Shown: positions 1-6,672, numbered from the stretch's first letter. The stretch is 14,204 nt of DNA from Synergistaceae bacterium UBA5560 (GCA_002425685.1 DIMS01000102.1:1-14204), one strand, 5' to 3'. Program-made: numbers and translations. Notes: generated by a model not told the origin, from the letters alone.

Positions 1-1394
1 GCGGCGTTCCGCTTCACCGCGGAGACGACGCCGTCCAGATCCCGGGTGATGGTCTCCGCGAGGTCCGCGATGTTGCGGGCCGCGGTGTTGCTCTCCTCCG
101 CGAGTTTGCGCACCTCCTCGGCGACCACGGCGAATCCTCTTCCCGCATCGCCCGCCCGAGCCGCCTCGATGGCTGCGTTCAGCGCGAGAAGGTTCGTCTG
201 GTCCGCGATCTGGGAGATCTGGGCGACGAAACCCTGGATGTTCCTCGCCCGGGTTCCCAGCTCCACCACGGCTCCGGCGGCGTTCTCCGAATCGACGGCC
301 ACGCTGCGGATGCTTTCCACGGCTTTCTTCACAGCGGCAATGCCCGTTTGGCCCTCCTCTTCGGCGTGTTGAACCTGCTCCGCCGTATCCGCGCTGCGCT
401 GTGCCGCCGTCTGGGCTCCGGCGGCGACTTCCTCGACGCTGGCGTTGATCTCCTGCCCCGCTGCGGCAAGGCTTTCCATGGCTTCGCTCACGCGCTCAAC
501 GCCGTCTTTCGTCTCTCCCACGGCATCGTTCGTCCTGCGGGACAGCTCGTTGAGGACGCCGGCAGTGTCCTCAACCCGGGAGCCCGCGGCGAGAATGCCG
601 GAAATGGTGTTCCGGAGCGTTTGGGCCATTTCGTCCAGGGCTTGTCCCATTTCGGCGATTTCGTCGGACCCGGTGGTGTCGAACGTGGCCTGGAGGTTGC
701 CTCCGGCGAAGGTGTGGACTCCCGCGCGGATCGAGGCGAGGGGCTTCACGATGGCCCGGGAGATGGTGACGCCGAAGAGGACGGCCAGAAGCAGCGAACC
801 GAGGGGAATAAGGACGAGGAGGCGGTTCGCTCTGTTGGTCCGGATTTCGTTTTCCGCATTCGCCTGCTCCGCTCGCGTTACCCGGGATGCGGCGAGGGCG
901 ACGAGCTTCTCCTGAACGGCTCGGGACTGGCGGCGCACGTTCTGCTTGAACTGCTTGAACGCCTCTTCCTTCTTGCCGCCCGTCGCGAGTTCCGTCATGA
1001 ATTTCCACGCCCGCCGGTAGTTCATGACGTCAAGGGAGAGTTTCTTCAAAAGTTCCTGTTCTTCTTCGTCGAGGTCCGTCTTCGCGAACTTTTCGAGAAG
1101 GTCATCGTTTGTTTGGGAAAGCGCCGAGAGGCGGCTTCTGATGTCGGCGATCTCTTTTTCCTCCGTTTCCAGGATCAGGTGAAAGAGGAGTGCCTCCACT
1201 TCGTTCTGGTTCGTCCGGAACGCCTCCACCAGCCCCAGGGGAACGAGGTTGTCCCGGTACATGGCGGAGAGTGACGCAGCGCTCCGGGCATTGTAGGAGT
1301 AGCCGGTCCAGCTGACGAAGAGCATGAGGGCGACGAGAATCCCGACGAGGCCGAGGATCTTCGTTGCCGTTTTCAGATCACGCATCCAGCGCAT
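1..1394 (-). CDS. Methyl-accepting chemotaxis protein, four-helix-bundle type (3' end outside window)
   Basis: Transmembrane chemoreceptor that senses a periplasmic signal and controls CheA kinase through CheW. About 464 residues are visible, and the C-terminus lies beyond the left window edge. My translation of the minus strand shows a basic N-terminus (MRWMRDLKTATK), a first membrane span at about residues 12-32, a roughly 155-residue mostly helical periplasmic part with the look of a four-helix-bundle sensor, a second span at about 190-210 and a HAMP domain at about 210-262. The cytoplasmic signalling hairpin includes QTNLLALNAAIEAARAG at 399-415 followed by GFAVVAEEVRKLAEES, the most conserved MCP signature. 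The ATG at 1394 has AGGA nine bases upstream; an in-frame ATG at 1385 is the alternative. It lies downstream of the DUF3795 gene on the same strand, separated by a strong hairpin, so it is probably transcribed separately. I saw no convincing promoter in the gap. Family assignment is secure; the ligand is unknown. Confidence 0.95.
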   Translation of the reverse strand, partial: MRWMRDLKTATKILGLVGILVALMLFVSWTGYSYNARSAASLSAMYRDNLVPLGLVEAFRTNQNEVEALLFHLILETEEKEIADIRSRLSALSQTNDDLLEKFAKTDLDEEEQELLKKLSLDVMNYRRAWKFMTELATGGKKEEAFKQFKQNVRRQSRAVQEKLVALAASRVTRAEQANAENEIRTNRANRLLVLIPLGSLLLAVLFGVTISRAIVKPLASIRAGVHTFAGGNLQATFDTTGSDEIAEMGQALDEMAQTLRNTISGILAAGSRVEDTAGVLNELSRRTNDAVGETKDGVERVSEAMESLAAAGQEINASVEEVAAGAQTAAQRSADTAEQVQHAEEEGQTGIAAVKKAVESIRSVAVDSENAAGAVVELGTRARNIQGFVAQISQIADQTNLLALNAAIEAARAGDAGRGFAVVAEEVRKLAEESNTAARNIADLAETITRDLDGVVSAVKRNA

Positions 1395-1478
1395 GCGCAC
1401 ACGTCCTTTCCGGGGATGTTTCGTGGCCTGCGATTCTCGGAGTTTCTGTTTTCAGAGGTTCCAGGGAAGGAGCGCGCA

Positions 1479-1503
1479 TGAGAAGGGCGCAGAGCCCTTC
1501 TCA
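1479..1503 (-). terminator. Hairpin overlapping the stop codon of the DUF3795 gene
   Basis: On the minus strand the arms TGAGAAGGGC and GCCCTTCTCA form a perfect 10-bp stem around the 5-base loop TCTGC. The first three bases of the stem are the TGA stop codon of the gene. No T-run follows. This is a plausible U-tract-less intrinsic terminator or 3'-end stabiliser between this gene and the downstream chemoreceptor. The hairpin is seen directly; its termination role is inferred. Confidence 0.6.
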
Positions 1504-1950
1504 GGGGTATCTCGGCCTGTTCTCGATGCGACGGGCGAATTCCTCGATGTCGATGGTGCTCATGAGGGTGTTGTTCTCACGCCACAGTTTTTCCAGCCGG
1601 GGGGGCAACTCCGTGGTGGCGCAAGGGAATGCGTCGCACTGGAAGCAGTAGTCCACTTCGTGCTCCCGCACGCAGTGCTGCACGCGGCAGGCCTGGAAGA
1701 GGCAGCTCCCGCTGCGGCATCCCCGACATTCTCCATTTGCGAGATGATCGAGAAGGCGCCGGAACGCCGCGTACTCGGTAAAGACGGGGGTGTGGGCGGC
1801 GAAACGTTCGGCGTAGGTGTGGAAGTTCTCTCCAAGGAGGGAAATGAGTTCCTGTGCAGCCTTACGGACCTGTCCGTCCGCGAAGGCGATGCACTTGCCG
1901 CAGTCGAGACCGCACGGGGCGATGCGATGAAGCAGTTCCTCGTAGGGCAT
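1501..1950 (-). CDS. DUF3795 cysteine-rich protein
   Basis: Small cytoplasmic protein of 149 residues with no signal peptide or membrane span. It opens with the APCGLDCGKC motif (C13, C17, C20) typical of DUF3795 proteins. A second cysteine cluster lies at C75, C78, C83, C88, C93, C102, C105 and C110, ending in CFQCDAFPC. Eleven cysteines in 149 residues suggest binding of zinc or an iron-sulfur cluster, but no biochemical role is established for the family to my knowledge. The ATG at 1950 is preceded by GGGAGGAAG at good spacing. The upstream small gene ends 21 bases before this start, so the two are probably co-transcribed from the promoter near 2255. The stop codon is the first part of the stem of a strong hairpin. 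Family assignment rests on the motif only. Confidence 0.85.
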   Translation of the reverse strand: MPYEELLHRIAPCGLDCGKCIAFADGQVRKAAQELISLLGENFHTYAERFAAHTPVFTEYAAFRRLLDHLANGECRGCRSGSCLFQACRVQHCVREHEVDYCFQCDAFPCATTELPPRLEKLWRENNTLMSTIDIEEFARRIENRPRYP

Positions 1951-1971
1951 GTGTTTCTTCCTCCCGATCGT

Positions 1972-2205
1972 TCAGCTTTCCCCGCCCTCGGCGAGGAGTC
2001 CCTGCTCCCGAGCCATCTGTTCGATGGTGCGGAATTCCACGTTCTGAGGATCCTCGGGATGTCCCTGGTACGTTATGGTGCCGGCGATGCGCGGCGGATC
2101 ACCGGTCTGCGGATCCTCGATGGAGACGCACAGGAGAACCGTGTAGCCTTCCTTCTTGAGTGCCTGGATGATTTTCTCCATGCCGAGAATGGCGGGTTTC
2201 TTCAT
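1972..2205 (-). CDS. Small conserved-looking protein of unknown function
   Basis: A 77-residue soluble protein when read from the ATG at 2205 (MKKPAILGMEKIIQALKKEG). I do not recognise the family. It begins with a predicted helix, then a beta-like segment (YTVLLCVSIEDPQTGDPP), a second strand (RIAGTITYQGHP) and a C-terminal acidic helix. There is no membrane span, signal peptide or metal-binding cluster. The start is uncertain. The frame stays open upstream, with an ATG at 2232, a GTG at 2214 (GAGGA eleven bases upstream) and an ATG at 2247 that would sit on the predicted transcription start and so be leaderless. None has an ideal ribosome binding site. It is the first gene of a probable two-gene unit with the DUF3795 protein, 21 bases downstream, so a joint role is possible but not shown. 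Confidence 0.7.
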   Translation of the reverse strand: MKKPAILGMEKIIQALKKEGYTVLLCVSIEDPQTGDPPRIAGTITYQGHPEDPQNVEFRTIEQMAREQGLLAEGGES

Positions 2206-2251
2206 GGTTGCCACGTGTGACACCGTCCTCATGTTAATTTCAACCATGCAA

Positions 2252-2260
2252 AGTATAGCA
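2252..2260 (-). promoter_or_regulatory. Extended -10 promoter for the small gene / DUF3795 pair
   Basis: The minus strand reads TGCTATACT, which is an extended -10 element (TG, one base, then TATACT). Transcription would start near 2245-2247. No good -35 hexamer is found 16-18 bases upstream, as expected for an extended -10 promoter. The same nine bases occur at the pil promoter at 11725-11733. Expression start sites have not been observed; this is pattern recognition. Confidence 0.55.
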
Positions 2261-2592
2261 CGAATCACCGGCGAACGAATCCGTCGTTTCGGCACAATTT
2301 TTCCGGCCCGGGCATCGTGTGTCGGCCCGGTCGCGTCGGGAGGCCGACTCCGCCCCCGGAGCGCGGGAGCGAGTGGTGCGCCTGTTACGGAACTGGGCCT
2401 GGTCTGTGGAGGGCGTGTTACGTTCCTCCTCTACCCTTGATGGCGTCGGAAACGCCGGGCACCGGAGTGCGGCGAAACATCCGGCCCGCCGGAGGAGGGC
2501 GGAGGCGGAGCATGCACACCCTGGAGTCGAGCGTTCCCGGGGGTATGGTGTCGCAGCGGATTTCGCGACGAACAGACACGGAGGTGGAGGAA
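2261..2592. other. Divergent intergenic region before the dCache chemoreceptor
   Basis: About 330 bases between the divergent promoter and the second chemoreceptor with no supportable gene. An inverted repeat, GTCGGCC at 2321-2327 and GGCCGAC at 2342-2348, makes a perfect 7-bp stem with a 14-base loop. A smaller hairpin (GGCGT, loop, ACGCC) sits at 2442-2456. I found no convincing -35/-10 pair or flagellar-type (sigma-28) promoter on the plus strand. The frame of the chemoreceptor is open back to 2317, but that part reads as arginine/proline-rich translated noise. Confidence 0.5.
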
Positions 2593-4749
2593 ATGACATT
2601 CAAAACACGCCTGACGCTCTGTACTTTCGCAGTGCTCCTGGTGACCCTGGGCCTGGCCGGAACCGCCTATTACCGGAGCGGGGGCATCATTCTCCGTCAG
2701 GCGGATCAAAGCGAGAGCACCGCCGGCCGGTCTAGCGCCCAGGCCTTCGAGAACTGGTTCCGGGGGCTCGAAAACGTTCTCGGAACCGCGTCGCGCAACA
2801 TGGCCTACATGATCGAGAACTTGGGCATTCTTCCCGGCACCATGGGGGACTATGTGCGGGATCTCACGGAGCAGTCCCGGGAGAAGGGGTTTCTGGACCT
2901 GTATCTTGCCCTGCCCGACAGAAGCCTTCTCGACGGGAACGCTTGGTTTCCTCCGGAGGAGTACGACTCGAGGGAGAGCGAGTGGTATCGGGAGGCCGTC
3001 GCCGCAAAGGGATTCGTCCTCACCGCCCCTCACGAGGATATCAAGACGGGCGAGACCGTGGTCACCCTTGCCGTTCCCGTCGCCTCCCTCTACGACGACA
3101 AGAGGCTCTTCGGCGTCTTCGCCGCGGATGTCCGGATCGGTGATCTGGGAATCCGGGCCGGTGGCGAAGGAAAGACGGGACGTGTCTTTCTTCTCGACCG
3201 GGAGAATCGCATCCTCGCCGGTCCCGATCCCGCGCTCGCCCTTCGTCCCCTGGAAGAGGCGGGGACGTGGACGTCGGACATCGCCTCCATCCCCGAGGAC
3301 GGAACGAGTCTGCGGGTGGCGGGCGGCGAAGGAGCGCGGCGGATCTACGGGTACGCCCTTCCCTACGGTCTCCGGCTCGTGAACGTGGTGGACGAGGCGG
3401 AGACACTGCGTCCCGTGATGCGTCTCGGCCTGGAGCAGCTTCTGCTCGCCCTCGCCGCGGCGGTCGCGGTGGGGCTGCTTGTTTTCGGCGTGGGCAGAAG
3501 TCTCACCGTGCCCGTGGAGGCACTGCTCCGAGTTTCCCGGAGCGTCGTGGAGGGCAACCTCCTCGTGGAGGTCCGTGCGTCCGGGGCGGACGAGATGGCC
3601 CGGATCGGCGGCGCGCTGAACGGCATCATCGCCCGGAGCCGGGAGATGCTTCTCCGCCTGCGCGGGGACGGTCGCCGCATCGGTGCCGAGGCGAAAGAGC
3701 TGGAGGCGGTTGCCGGAACGATCTCCGGCGTCGTGCTCCGGGTGGAGACGGAGTGTGCGGGACTGAAGGAGCGGATGGCGGAGAACATGCTTGCCCTGGA
3801 ATCCGCCCTGGAGACGACCCTCCGGACCGCCGAGGGGGCGGAGGCCGTGGCCGGAGCGTCGGGGCGTTCGAGAGAGGATATCCTTGCCCTGCGCGACGAG
3901 GCGGAGGCGGCCCGGACCATCGGGGCGGTCGCCAGCGATGCCGTCCGCTCCATGGCGCAGGGGTTCGAGCACATCGACGGGGCGGTGCTCCGTCTCCGGC
4001 AGGAGGCGGAGCAGATCGGCGGCATGGTGGAATCCATCTCCGCCGTGGCGGCTCAGACGAACCTGCTCGCGCTCAACGCCGCCATCGAAGCCGCCCGGGC
4101 CGGTGCCGCGGGGAAGGGGTTTGCCGTGGTGGCCGAAGAAGTGCGCAAGCTCGCCGGAGAAAGCCGGAAGGCGGCGGAACGGGTGGGTGTTCTCGCGGGA
4201 ATCATTCTGGAAGGGACCGAAGGAGTGTTCCTCGCCGCGGAAGAGGGGCGGGAACTCGGTGTGCGCGGGTTGGAGCGTTTTTCCGACATGGAGGCCCGCA
4301 TGACGGAAGTGCACCGTATGGTGGAGGCCGTCACCGCCCGCATGAGCGACACCGCCGAAACCGCCTCCCTGCAGGCGGGACGGAACCGAGAGATCGCCCT
4401 TGCGGTGGAGCGGGTCACTCAGAGTGTCGCCGGAACGGACGCCACAACCGGGGCCATCTCCATGACCCTGTCGGATCTCACGGGAGGAATGCGGCGGCTT
4501 CGCCAGACCGCCCTGGAGCTCAACGAGCTGCTTGAGACGTCGGAACGGCAGCTCGAAGGATACGTGCTCGACGACTCCGCGCCCGAACTGGTTCCCTGTC
4601 AGGGCCGCTCCGACCCGGCGGCGGAGGTACTCGCTTCCGAGCTGCACCGGCTCGGCCGCGCCCGGCCGCCCCGGAAAACGACCGCTCCGCTTCCGTCACC
4701 CCTGCCGGCTCCGTCGAAAAGAAACCGACACGTCGCCGGAGCGGCATGA
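2593..4749 (+). CDS. Methyl-accepting chemotaxis protein with dCache sensor
   Basis: Chemoreceptor of 718 residues. A first membrane span lies at about 8-27 and a periplasmic double-Cache sensor at about 35-270. The second span is at about 281-300, the HAMP domain at about 300-354, and a long signalling coiled coil extends to about 657. The sensor carries the dCache pattern Y124..R127...W131Y132, then a G-V-F-A-A-D strand ending in D179. This resembles the amino-acid-binding dCache motif, except that H147 (TAPHED) stands where a Tyr is common. The signalling tip reads QTNLLALNAAIEAARAG from residue 488, then GKGFAVVAEEVRKLAGES. The C-terminal tail is basic and proline-rich (RPPRKTTAPLPSPLPAPSK), with no NWETF-like CheR/CheB docking pentapeptide. 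The ATG at 2593 follows GAGGTGGAGGAA; longer starts back to 2317 were rejected. It stands alone, divergent from the 1972-2205 gene. Family is certain; amino acid sensing is only inferred. Confidence 0.96.
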   Translation: MTFKTRLTLCTFAVLLVTLGLAGTAYYRSGGIILRQADQSESTAGRSSAQAFENWFRGLENVLGTASRNMAYMIENLGILPGTMGDYVRDLTEQSREKGFLDLYLALPDRSLLDGNAWFPPEEYDSRESEWYREAVAAKGFVLTAPHEDIKTGETVVTLAVPVASLYDDKRLFGVFAADVRIGDLGIRAGGEGKTGRVFLLDRENRILAGPDPALALRPLEEAGTWTSDIASIPEDGTSLRVAGGEGARRIYGYALPYGLRLVNVVDEAETLRPVMRLGLEQLLLALAAAVAVGLLVFGVGRSLTVPVEALLRVSRSVVEGNLLVEVRASGADEMARIGGALNGIIARSREMLLRLRGDGRRIGAEAKELEAVAGTISGVVLRVETECAGLKERMAENMLALESALETTLRTAEGAEAVAGASGRSREDILALRDEAEAARTIGAVASDAVRSMAQGFEHIDGAVLRLRQEAEQIGGMVESISAVAAQTNLLALNAAIEAARAGAAGKGFAVVAEEVRKLAGESRKAAERVGVLAGIILEGTEGVFLAAEEGRELGVRGLERFSDMEARMTEVHRMVEAVTARMSDTAETASLQAGRNREIALAVERVTQSVAGTDATTGAISMTLSDLTGGMRRLRQTALELNELLETSERQLEGYVLDDSAPELVPCQGRSDPAAEVLASELHRLGRARPPRKTTAPLPSPLPAPSKRNRHVAGAA

Positions 4750-4750
4750 T

Positions 4751-4813
4751 TCGCACGAAACGGTTCCGGGACGCGTTCTCCCTTTCGTGCGAGAGAGAGG
4801 GGCTTGTTTTTTT
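4751..4813 (+). terminator. Inverted repeat plus T-run after the dCache chemoreceptor
   Basis: The arms TCGCACGAAA (4751-4760) and TTTCGTGCGA (4783-4792) are a perfect 10-bp inverted repeat with a 22-base spacer, starting one base after the stop codon. A run of seven T lies at 4807-4813, 14 bases beyond the stem. A shorter alternative hairpin (CTCCCTTTC, GTGC loop, GAGAGAGAG with one mismatch and one G-U) lies closer to the T-run. Together these make a likely but non-canonical terminator. A further imperfect hairpin at 4823-4844 lies in the same gap. Confidence 0.5.
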
Positions 4814-4963
4814 CAGAGAAAGTCCGACCTGTTCCCGGTTCGGACGAAGAACACCCGGAGGTGCCTGTTTTCTTTAACCAAGAGTAGAAGCCTCGTGGCA
4901 GACGCATCAGGGCAGGGTTTGCTCGCGGGAGGTCCTCCGGCCGGTCCGTCCACCCGGAATGCA

Positions 4964-4972
4964 TGGTATCAT
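4964..4972 (+). promoter_or_regulatory. Probable extended -10 promoter for the alpha/beta hydrolase
   Basis: TGGTATCAT contains TG, one spacer base and a -10-like TATCAT at 4967-4972. Transcription would start near 4979, giving a leader of roughly 43 bases. There is no good -35 hexamer. It is similar in style to the promoters at 2252-2260 and 11725-11733. Confidence 0.4.
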
Positions 4973-5021
4973 CGGAACGATGCGGCAGCATGATCCGTGA
5001 TGCGTTTCGAGGGGGAGTGGA

Positions 5022-5834
5022 ATGGACATGCTCGTGCGGTTTTTCGAGCGGAGGTTGTTTCGTGCGTCGCGACGTCTCGTTCCCGTCCCTGCCGACGTTG
5101 CCTTCGACCGGGAGGAAGTTCGTTTCGCCTCCCTGGACGGAACACCCCTGTGGGGGTGGCACGTGGCTCCCCGGGGCCGGGGAGTCGCCGCGCCGGGAGC
5201 GTGTCTTCTCGTGTGTCACGGCAACTCGGGCAACCTCTCGACGCCCTTCCGGGTCGGGCTGATGGAGACCCTGGCCCTGACGGGGGCGCGCTTCTTCATC
5301 TTCGACTACCGCGGCTTCGGCAAGAGCGGCGGCGTTCCCACCGAGGCGGGGGCCTGTCTGGACGCCGAGGCGGCGTGGCGCCATCTTGTGGAGGAAAGAA
5401 GGGTGAACGCGAAATCGGTGGGAATCTTCGGGCGTTCTCTGGGAAGTCCCTTCGCGGCGAAGCTCGCCGCGGATCACCCGGAGACGCCCTTTCTGGTTCT
5501 GGAGTCGGCCTTCCGCTCTCTTTCCTCCATGGCGAGGGTGCGGTGTCCTTGGCTGCCCGCATCGTGGGCGGAGCGTCTCTGCGGAGAGCGCTTCGTCACG
5601 GAACACCACCTCCGGCGTTTGCGGACGGGCGTTCCCGTCCTCTTTCTCCACGGCACGGCGGACCGGCTGGTGCCCTTTCGGGAGGGGGAGCGCCTCTTCG
5701 AGGGCTTTCCCGGAAAAAAGGCACTCGTCGTCTTTGACGGCGCGGGGCACATGGGCTACCTGTCGCACCGCGACGCCTATCTGGAGGGCTTTCGCGCGGG
5801 GCTCGCGGAGCTGCTCGGGGATGTCCCCTGGTGA
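5022..5834 (+). CDS. Alpha/beta hydrolase, BEM46/ABHD13-like
   Basis: A 270-residue serine hydrolase of the alpha/beta fold. HGNSGN (66-71) forms the oxyanion region, DYRGFGKSGG (95-104) is a family hallmark, and GRSLG (137-141) is the nucleophile elbow with S139. D214 (HGTADRLVP) and H243 (GAGHMG) complete the Ser-Asp-His triad. These motifs match the BEM46/ABHD13/YqkD-type group of peptidase S9-like hydrolases; the substrate cannot be told from sequence. The N-terminus (MDMLVRFFERRLF) is a short amphipathic helix rather than a clear membrane span or cleavable signal, so a cytoplasmic or peripheral membrane position is likely. The ATG at 5022 follows GGGGGAG; ATG at 5028 (M3) is a minor alternative. 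It is a single-gene unit with its own likely extended -10 promoter, and the TGA stop lies in the loop of a hairpin. It converges on the small gene at 5907-6170. Confidence 0.92.
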   Translation: MDMLVRFFERRLFRASRRLVPVPADVAFDREEVRFASLDGTPLWGWHVAPRGRGVAAPGACLLVCHGNSGNLSTPFRVGLMETLALTGARFFIFDYRGFGKSGGVPTEAGACLDAEAAWRHLVEERRVNAKSVGIFGRSLGSPFAAKLAADHPETPFLVLESAFRSLSSMARVRCPWLPASWAERLCGERFVTEHHLRRLRTGVPVLFLHGTADRLVPFREGERLFEGFPGKKALVVFDGAGHMGYLSHRDAYLEGFRAGLAELLGDVPW

Positions 5835-5840
5835 GGGGAC
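5823..5840 (+). terminator. Hairpin with the hydrolase stop codon in its loop
   Basis: GTCCCC (5823-5828) and GGGGAC (5835-5840) form a perfect 6-bp GC-rich stem around TGGTGA, which holds the last Trp codon and the TGA stop. No T-run follows. It is a possible U-tract-less terminator facing the convergent gene. The structure is seen; the function is inferred. Confidence 0.45.
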
Positions 5841-5897
5841 GAAGGCCGGACCTGCGGTCTCTTTCCTGCCGCCCCGAAGCATGTGGACCGAAAGCGC

Positions 5898-5918
5898 GGC
5901 CCGGGATCACTCCAGGCC
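5898..5918 (-). terminator. Hairpin with the stop codon of the 87-residue gene in its loop
   Basis: On the minus strand GGCCTGG and CCGGGCC pair over 7 bp (one G-U) around the 7-base loop AGTGATC, which contains the TGA stop. No T-run follows. It matches the pattern seen at other gene ends in this window. Confidence 0.45.
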
Positions 5919-6170
5919 GAGGCGGCTTGCCAGGGAACGCAGTTCCTTTTCTGCGCTTCCCACGTAGACGGACTGATTGTGGAAGAGCACGCCCACGGGC
6001 TGGCCGTTGTGCGCGTTGGCAAGCTCCGTGAGGAGCATCCGGGCGCCCCGGACGTAGCGCCGCACTTTCTCGAACTTCTCCAGATCCTCCGGAGAGAGCG
6101 TGGTGTTGCCGAGATTCGTTTCCTCCGGGTGCTGTATCTGCTTCAGCCATCCTGTCTGCTTCATCCACAC
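5907..6170 (-). CDS. Small soluble protein of unknown function
   Basis: An 87-residue protein starting at GTG 6170 (VWMKQTGWLKQ). I chose this start because AAGGAGGG lies eight bases upstream, the best ribosome binding site on this strand. The frame is open further upstream to a GTG at 6221, but that start has no such site. I do not recognise the family. The first 25 residues are polar. Residues 27-54 (LSPEDLEKFEKVRRYVRGAR onward) look like a charged amphipathic helix. A beta-like segment (GQPVGVLFHNQSVYVG, about 57-71) and a short C-terminal helix follow. There is no membrane span and no cysteine. The upstream 500 bases are gene-free and structured, so the gene may be regulated there. It converges on the hydrolase gene. 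The strong ribosome binding site and ordinary composition support a real gene. Confidence 0.72.
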   Translation of the reverse strand: MWMKQTGWLKQIQHPEETNLGNTTLSPEDLEKFEKVRRYVRGARMLLTELANAHNGQPVGVLFHNQSVYVGSAEKELRSLASRLGLE

Positions 6171-6276
6171 GGGTGAGCCCTCCTTGACGTGGTCTCCGCT
6201 TTCCGGTGTCTTTTTTCGCACGCTTCCCGCCTGTTTCGTGCCGCCGTCCGTCCGTGGGATCGAGGACTCTCACAGG

Positions 6277-6304
6277 GTCCTTTCTCCGCATGTTTCGGGC
6301 ATCC
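6277..6304. repeat. 28-base direct repeat, copy 1
   Basis: This copy begins GTCCTTTCTCCGCATGT and ends TTTCGGGCATCC. It matches the copy at 6335-6362 at 26 of 28 positions. Just to its left, AGGAC (6264-6268) can pair with GTCCT at 6277-6281, so the unit seems to include a short hairpin at one end. Confidence 0.75.
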
Positions 6305-6334
6305 CAGGCGTGGTGTCGCATCGCCGGACAAGGT

Positions 6335-6362
6335 GTCCTTTCTCCACATGTTTCGGACATCC
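6335..6362. repeat. 28-base direct repeat, copy 2
   Basis: Second copy, starting 58 bases after the first and differing at two positions (both G to A). The bases GGACA (6327-6331) and TGTCC (6335-6339) form a 5-bp hairpin with loop AGG at the same end as in copy 1. Two copies only, so this is not a CRISPR array. Confidence 0.75.
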
Positions 6363-6590
6363 TCCGGGGAAATACCTTCCGTCCCGAAACCTTTTTCCGT
6401 CGTGGTGCGACGCCTGCGCGTTGCTGCAACGCAGACGATTCCCGCGTGTGTTTGTCCCGCGGTCTTTTTCCGTGGTCTCGTTGTGCCGTGCAAAGGACCG
6501 TCGCCGGGGCGGATATGTCGCATAGTAGCAGAAATGGTGGCGGAGAAGTGCCTTCATGAACTAGGATAGACAAAAGAAACGAGACGAGAC

Positions 6591-6632
6591 GGAACCCCCC
6601 TTTGCCGGGGAGGTTTCCGAATCTCCCGATTC
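6591..6632 (+). promoter_or_regulatory. Tandem hairpins in the recD2 leader
   Basis: GGAACCCCCC (6591-6600) pairs with GGGGAGGTTTCC (6607-6618) around TTTGCC, giving 10 bp with two single-base bulges. Directly next to it, GAATC (6619-6623) and GATTC (6628-6632) form a perfect 5-bp hairpin with loop TCCC. They lie 41-82 bases upstream of the recD2 start. They could modulate mRNA stability or read-through; no known riboswitch motif is recognised. Confidence 0.4.
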
Positions 6633-6672
6633 CTCGGGGACCTGGCGGGAGCGAAGGAAGTGAGCCGCGTCG

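Larger units (their letters stand above)
6171..6672. other. Structured gene-free region between the 87-residue gene and recD2
   Basis: About 500 bases with no gene that I can support on either strand. It contains two 28-base direct repeats (separate entries). A pair of adjacent hairpins follows: CGTCG/CGACG at 6398-6412, then CTGCG-TTG/CAACGCAG with a 2-base bulge at 6414-6434. Near 6520-6530 the minus strand reads TGCTACTAT, a possible extended -10 for the 87-residue gene, which would then have a leader of about 340 bases. On the plus strand TAGGAT at 6562-6567 is a weak -10 candidate for recD2. Translations through here are rich in Arg, Cys and Pro and look like noise. Confidence 0.5.

Noticed and set aside
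348..1274. A 308-codon plus-strand frame in the first 1.3 kb.
   Set aside because: It is the complement of the minus-strand chemoreceptor, whose translation has TM, HAMP and signalling motifs.
2317..2592. An N-terminal extension of the dCache receptor to the ATG at 2317.
   Set aside because: The extension is Arg/Pro/Gly-rich, and the ATG at 2593 has GAGGTGGAGGAA before it and begins directly with a membrane-targeting sequence.
3267..4535. A 422-codon plus-strand frame inside the dCache receptor.
   Set aside because: It is an out-of-frame shadow made mostly of Arg and Gly.
2431..4647. A 738-codon minus-strand frame opposite the dCache chemoreceptor.
   Set aside because: The plus-strand receptor has unmistakable MCP motifs; the antisense product is His/Gly/Arg-rich and unstructured.
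6277..6362. A CRISPR array.
   Set aside because: Only two imperfect copies, no further spacers and no cas genes.
6161..6523. A 120-codon minus-strand frame through the direct repeats.
   Set aside because: It has no ribosome binding site and noise-like composition, and it overlaps the well-placed start of the 87-residue gene in another frame.
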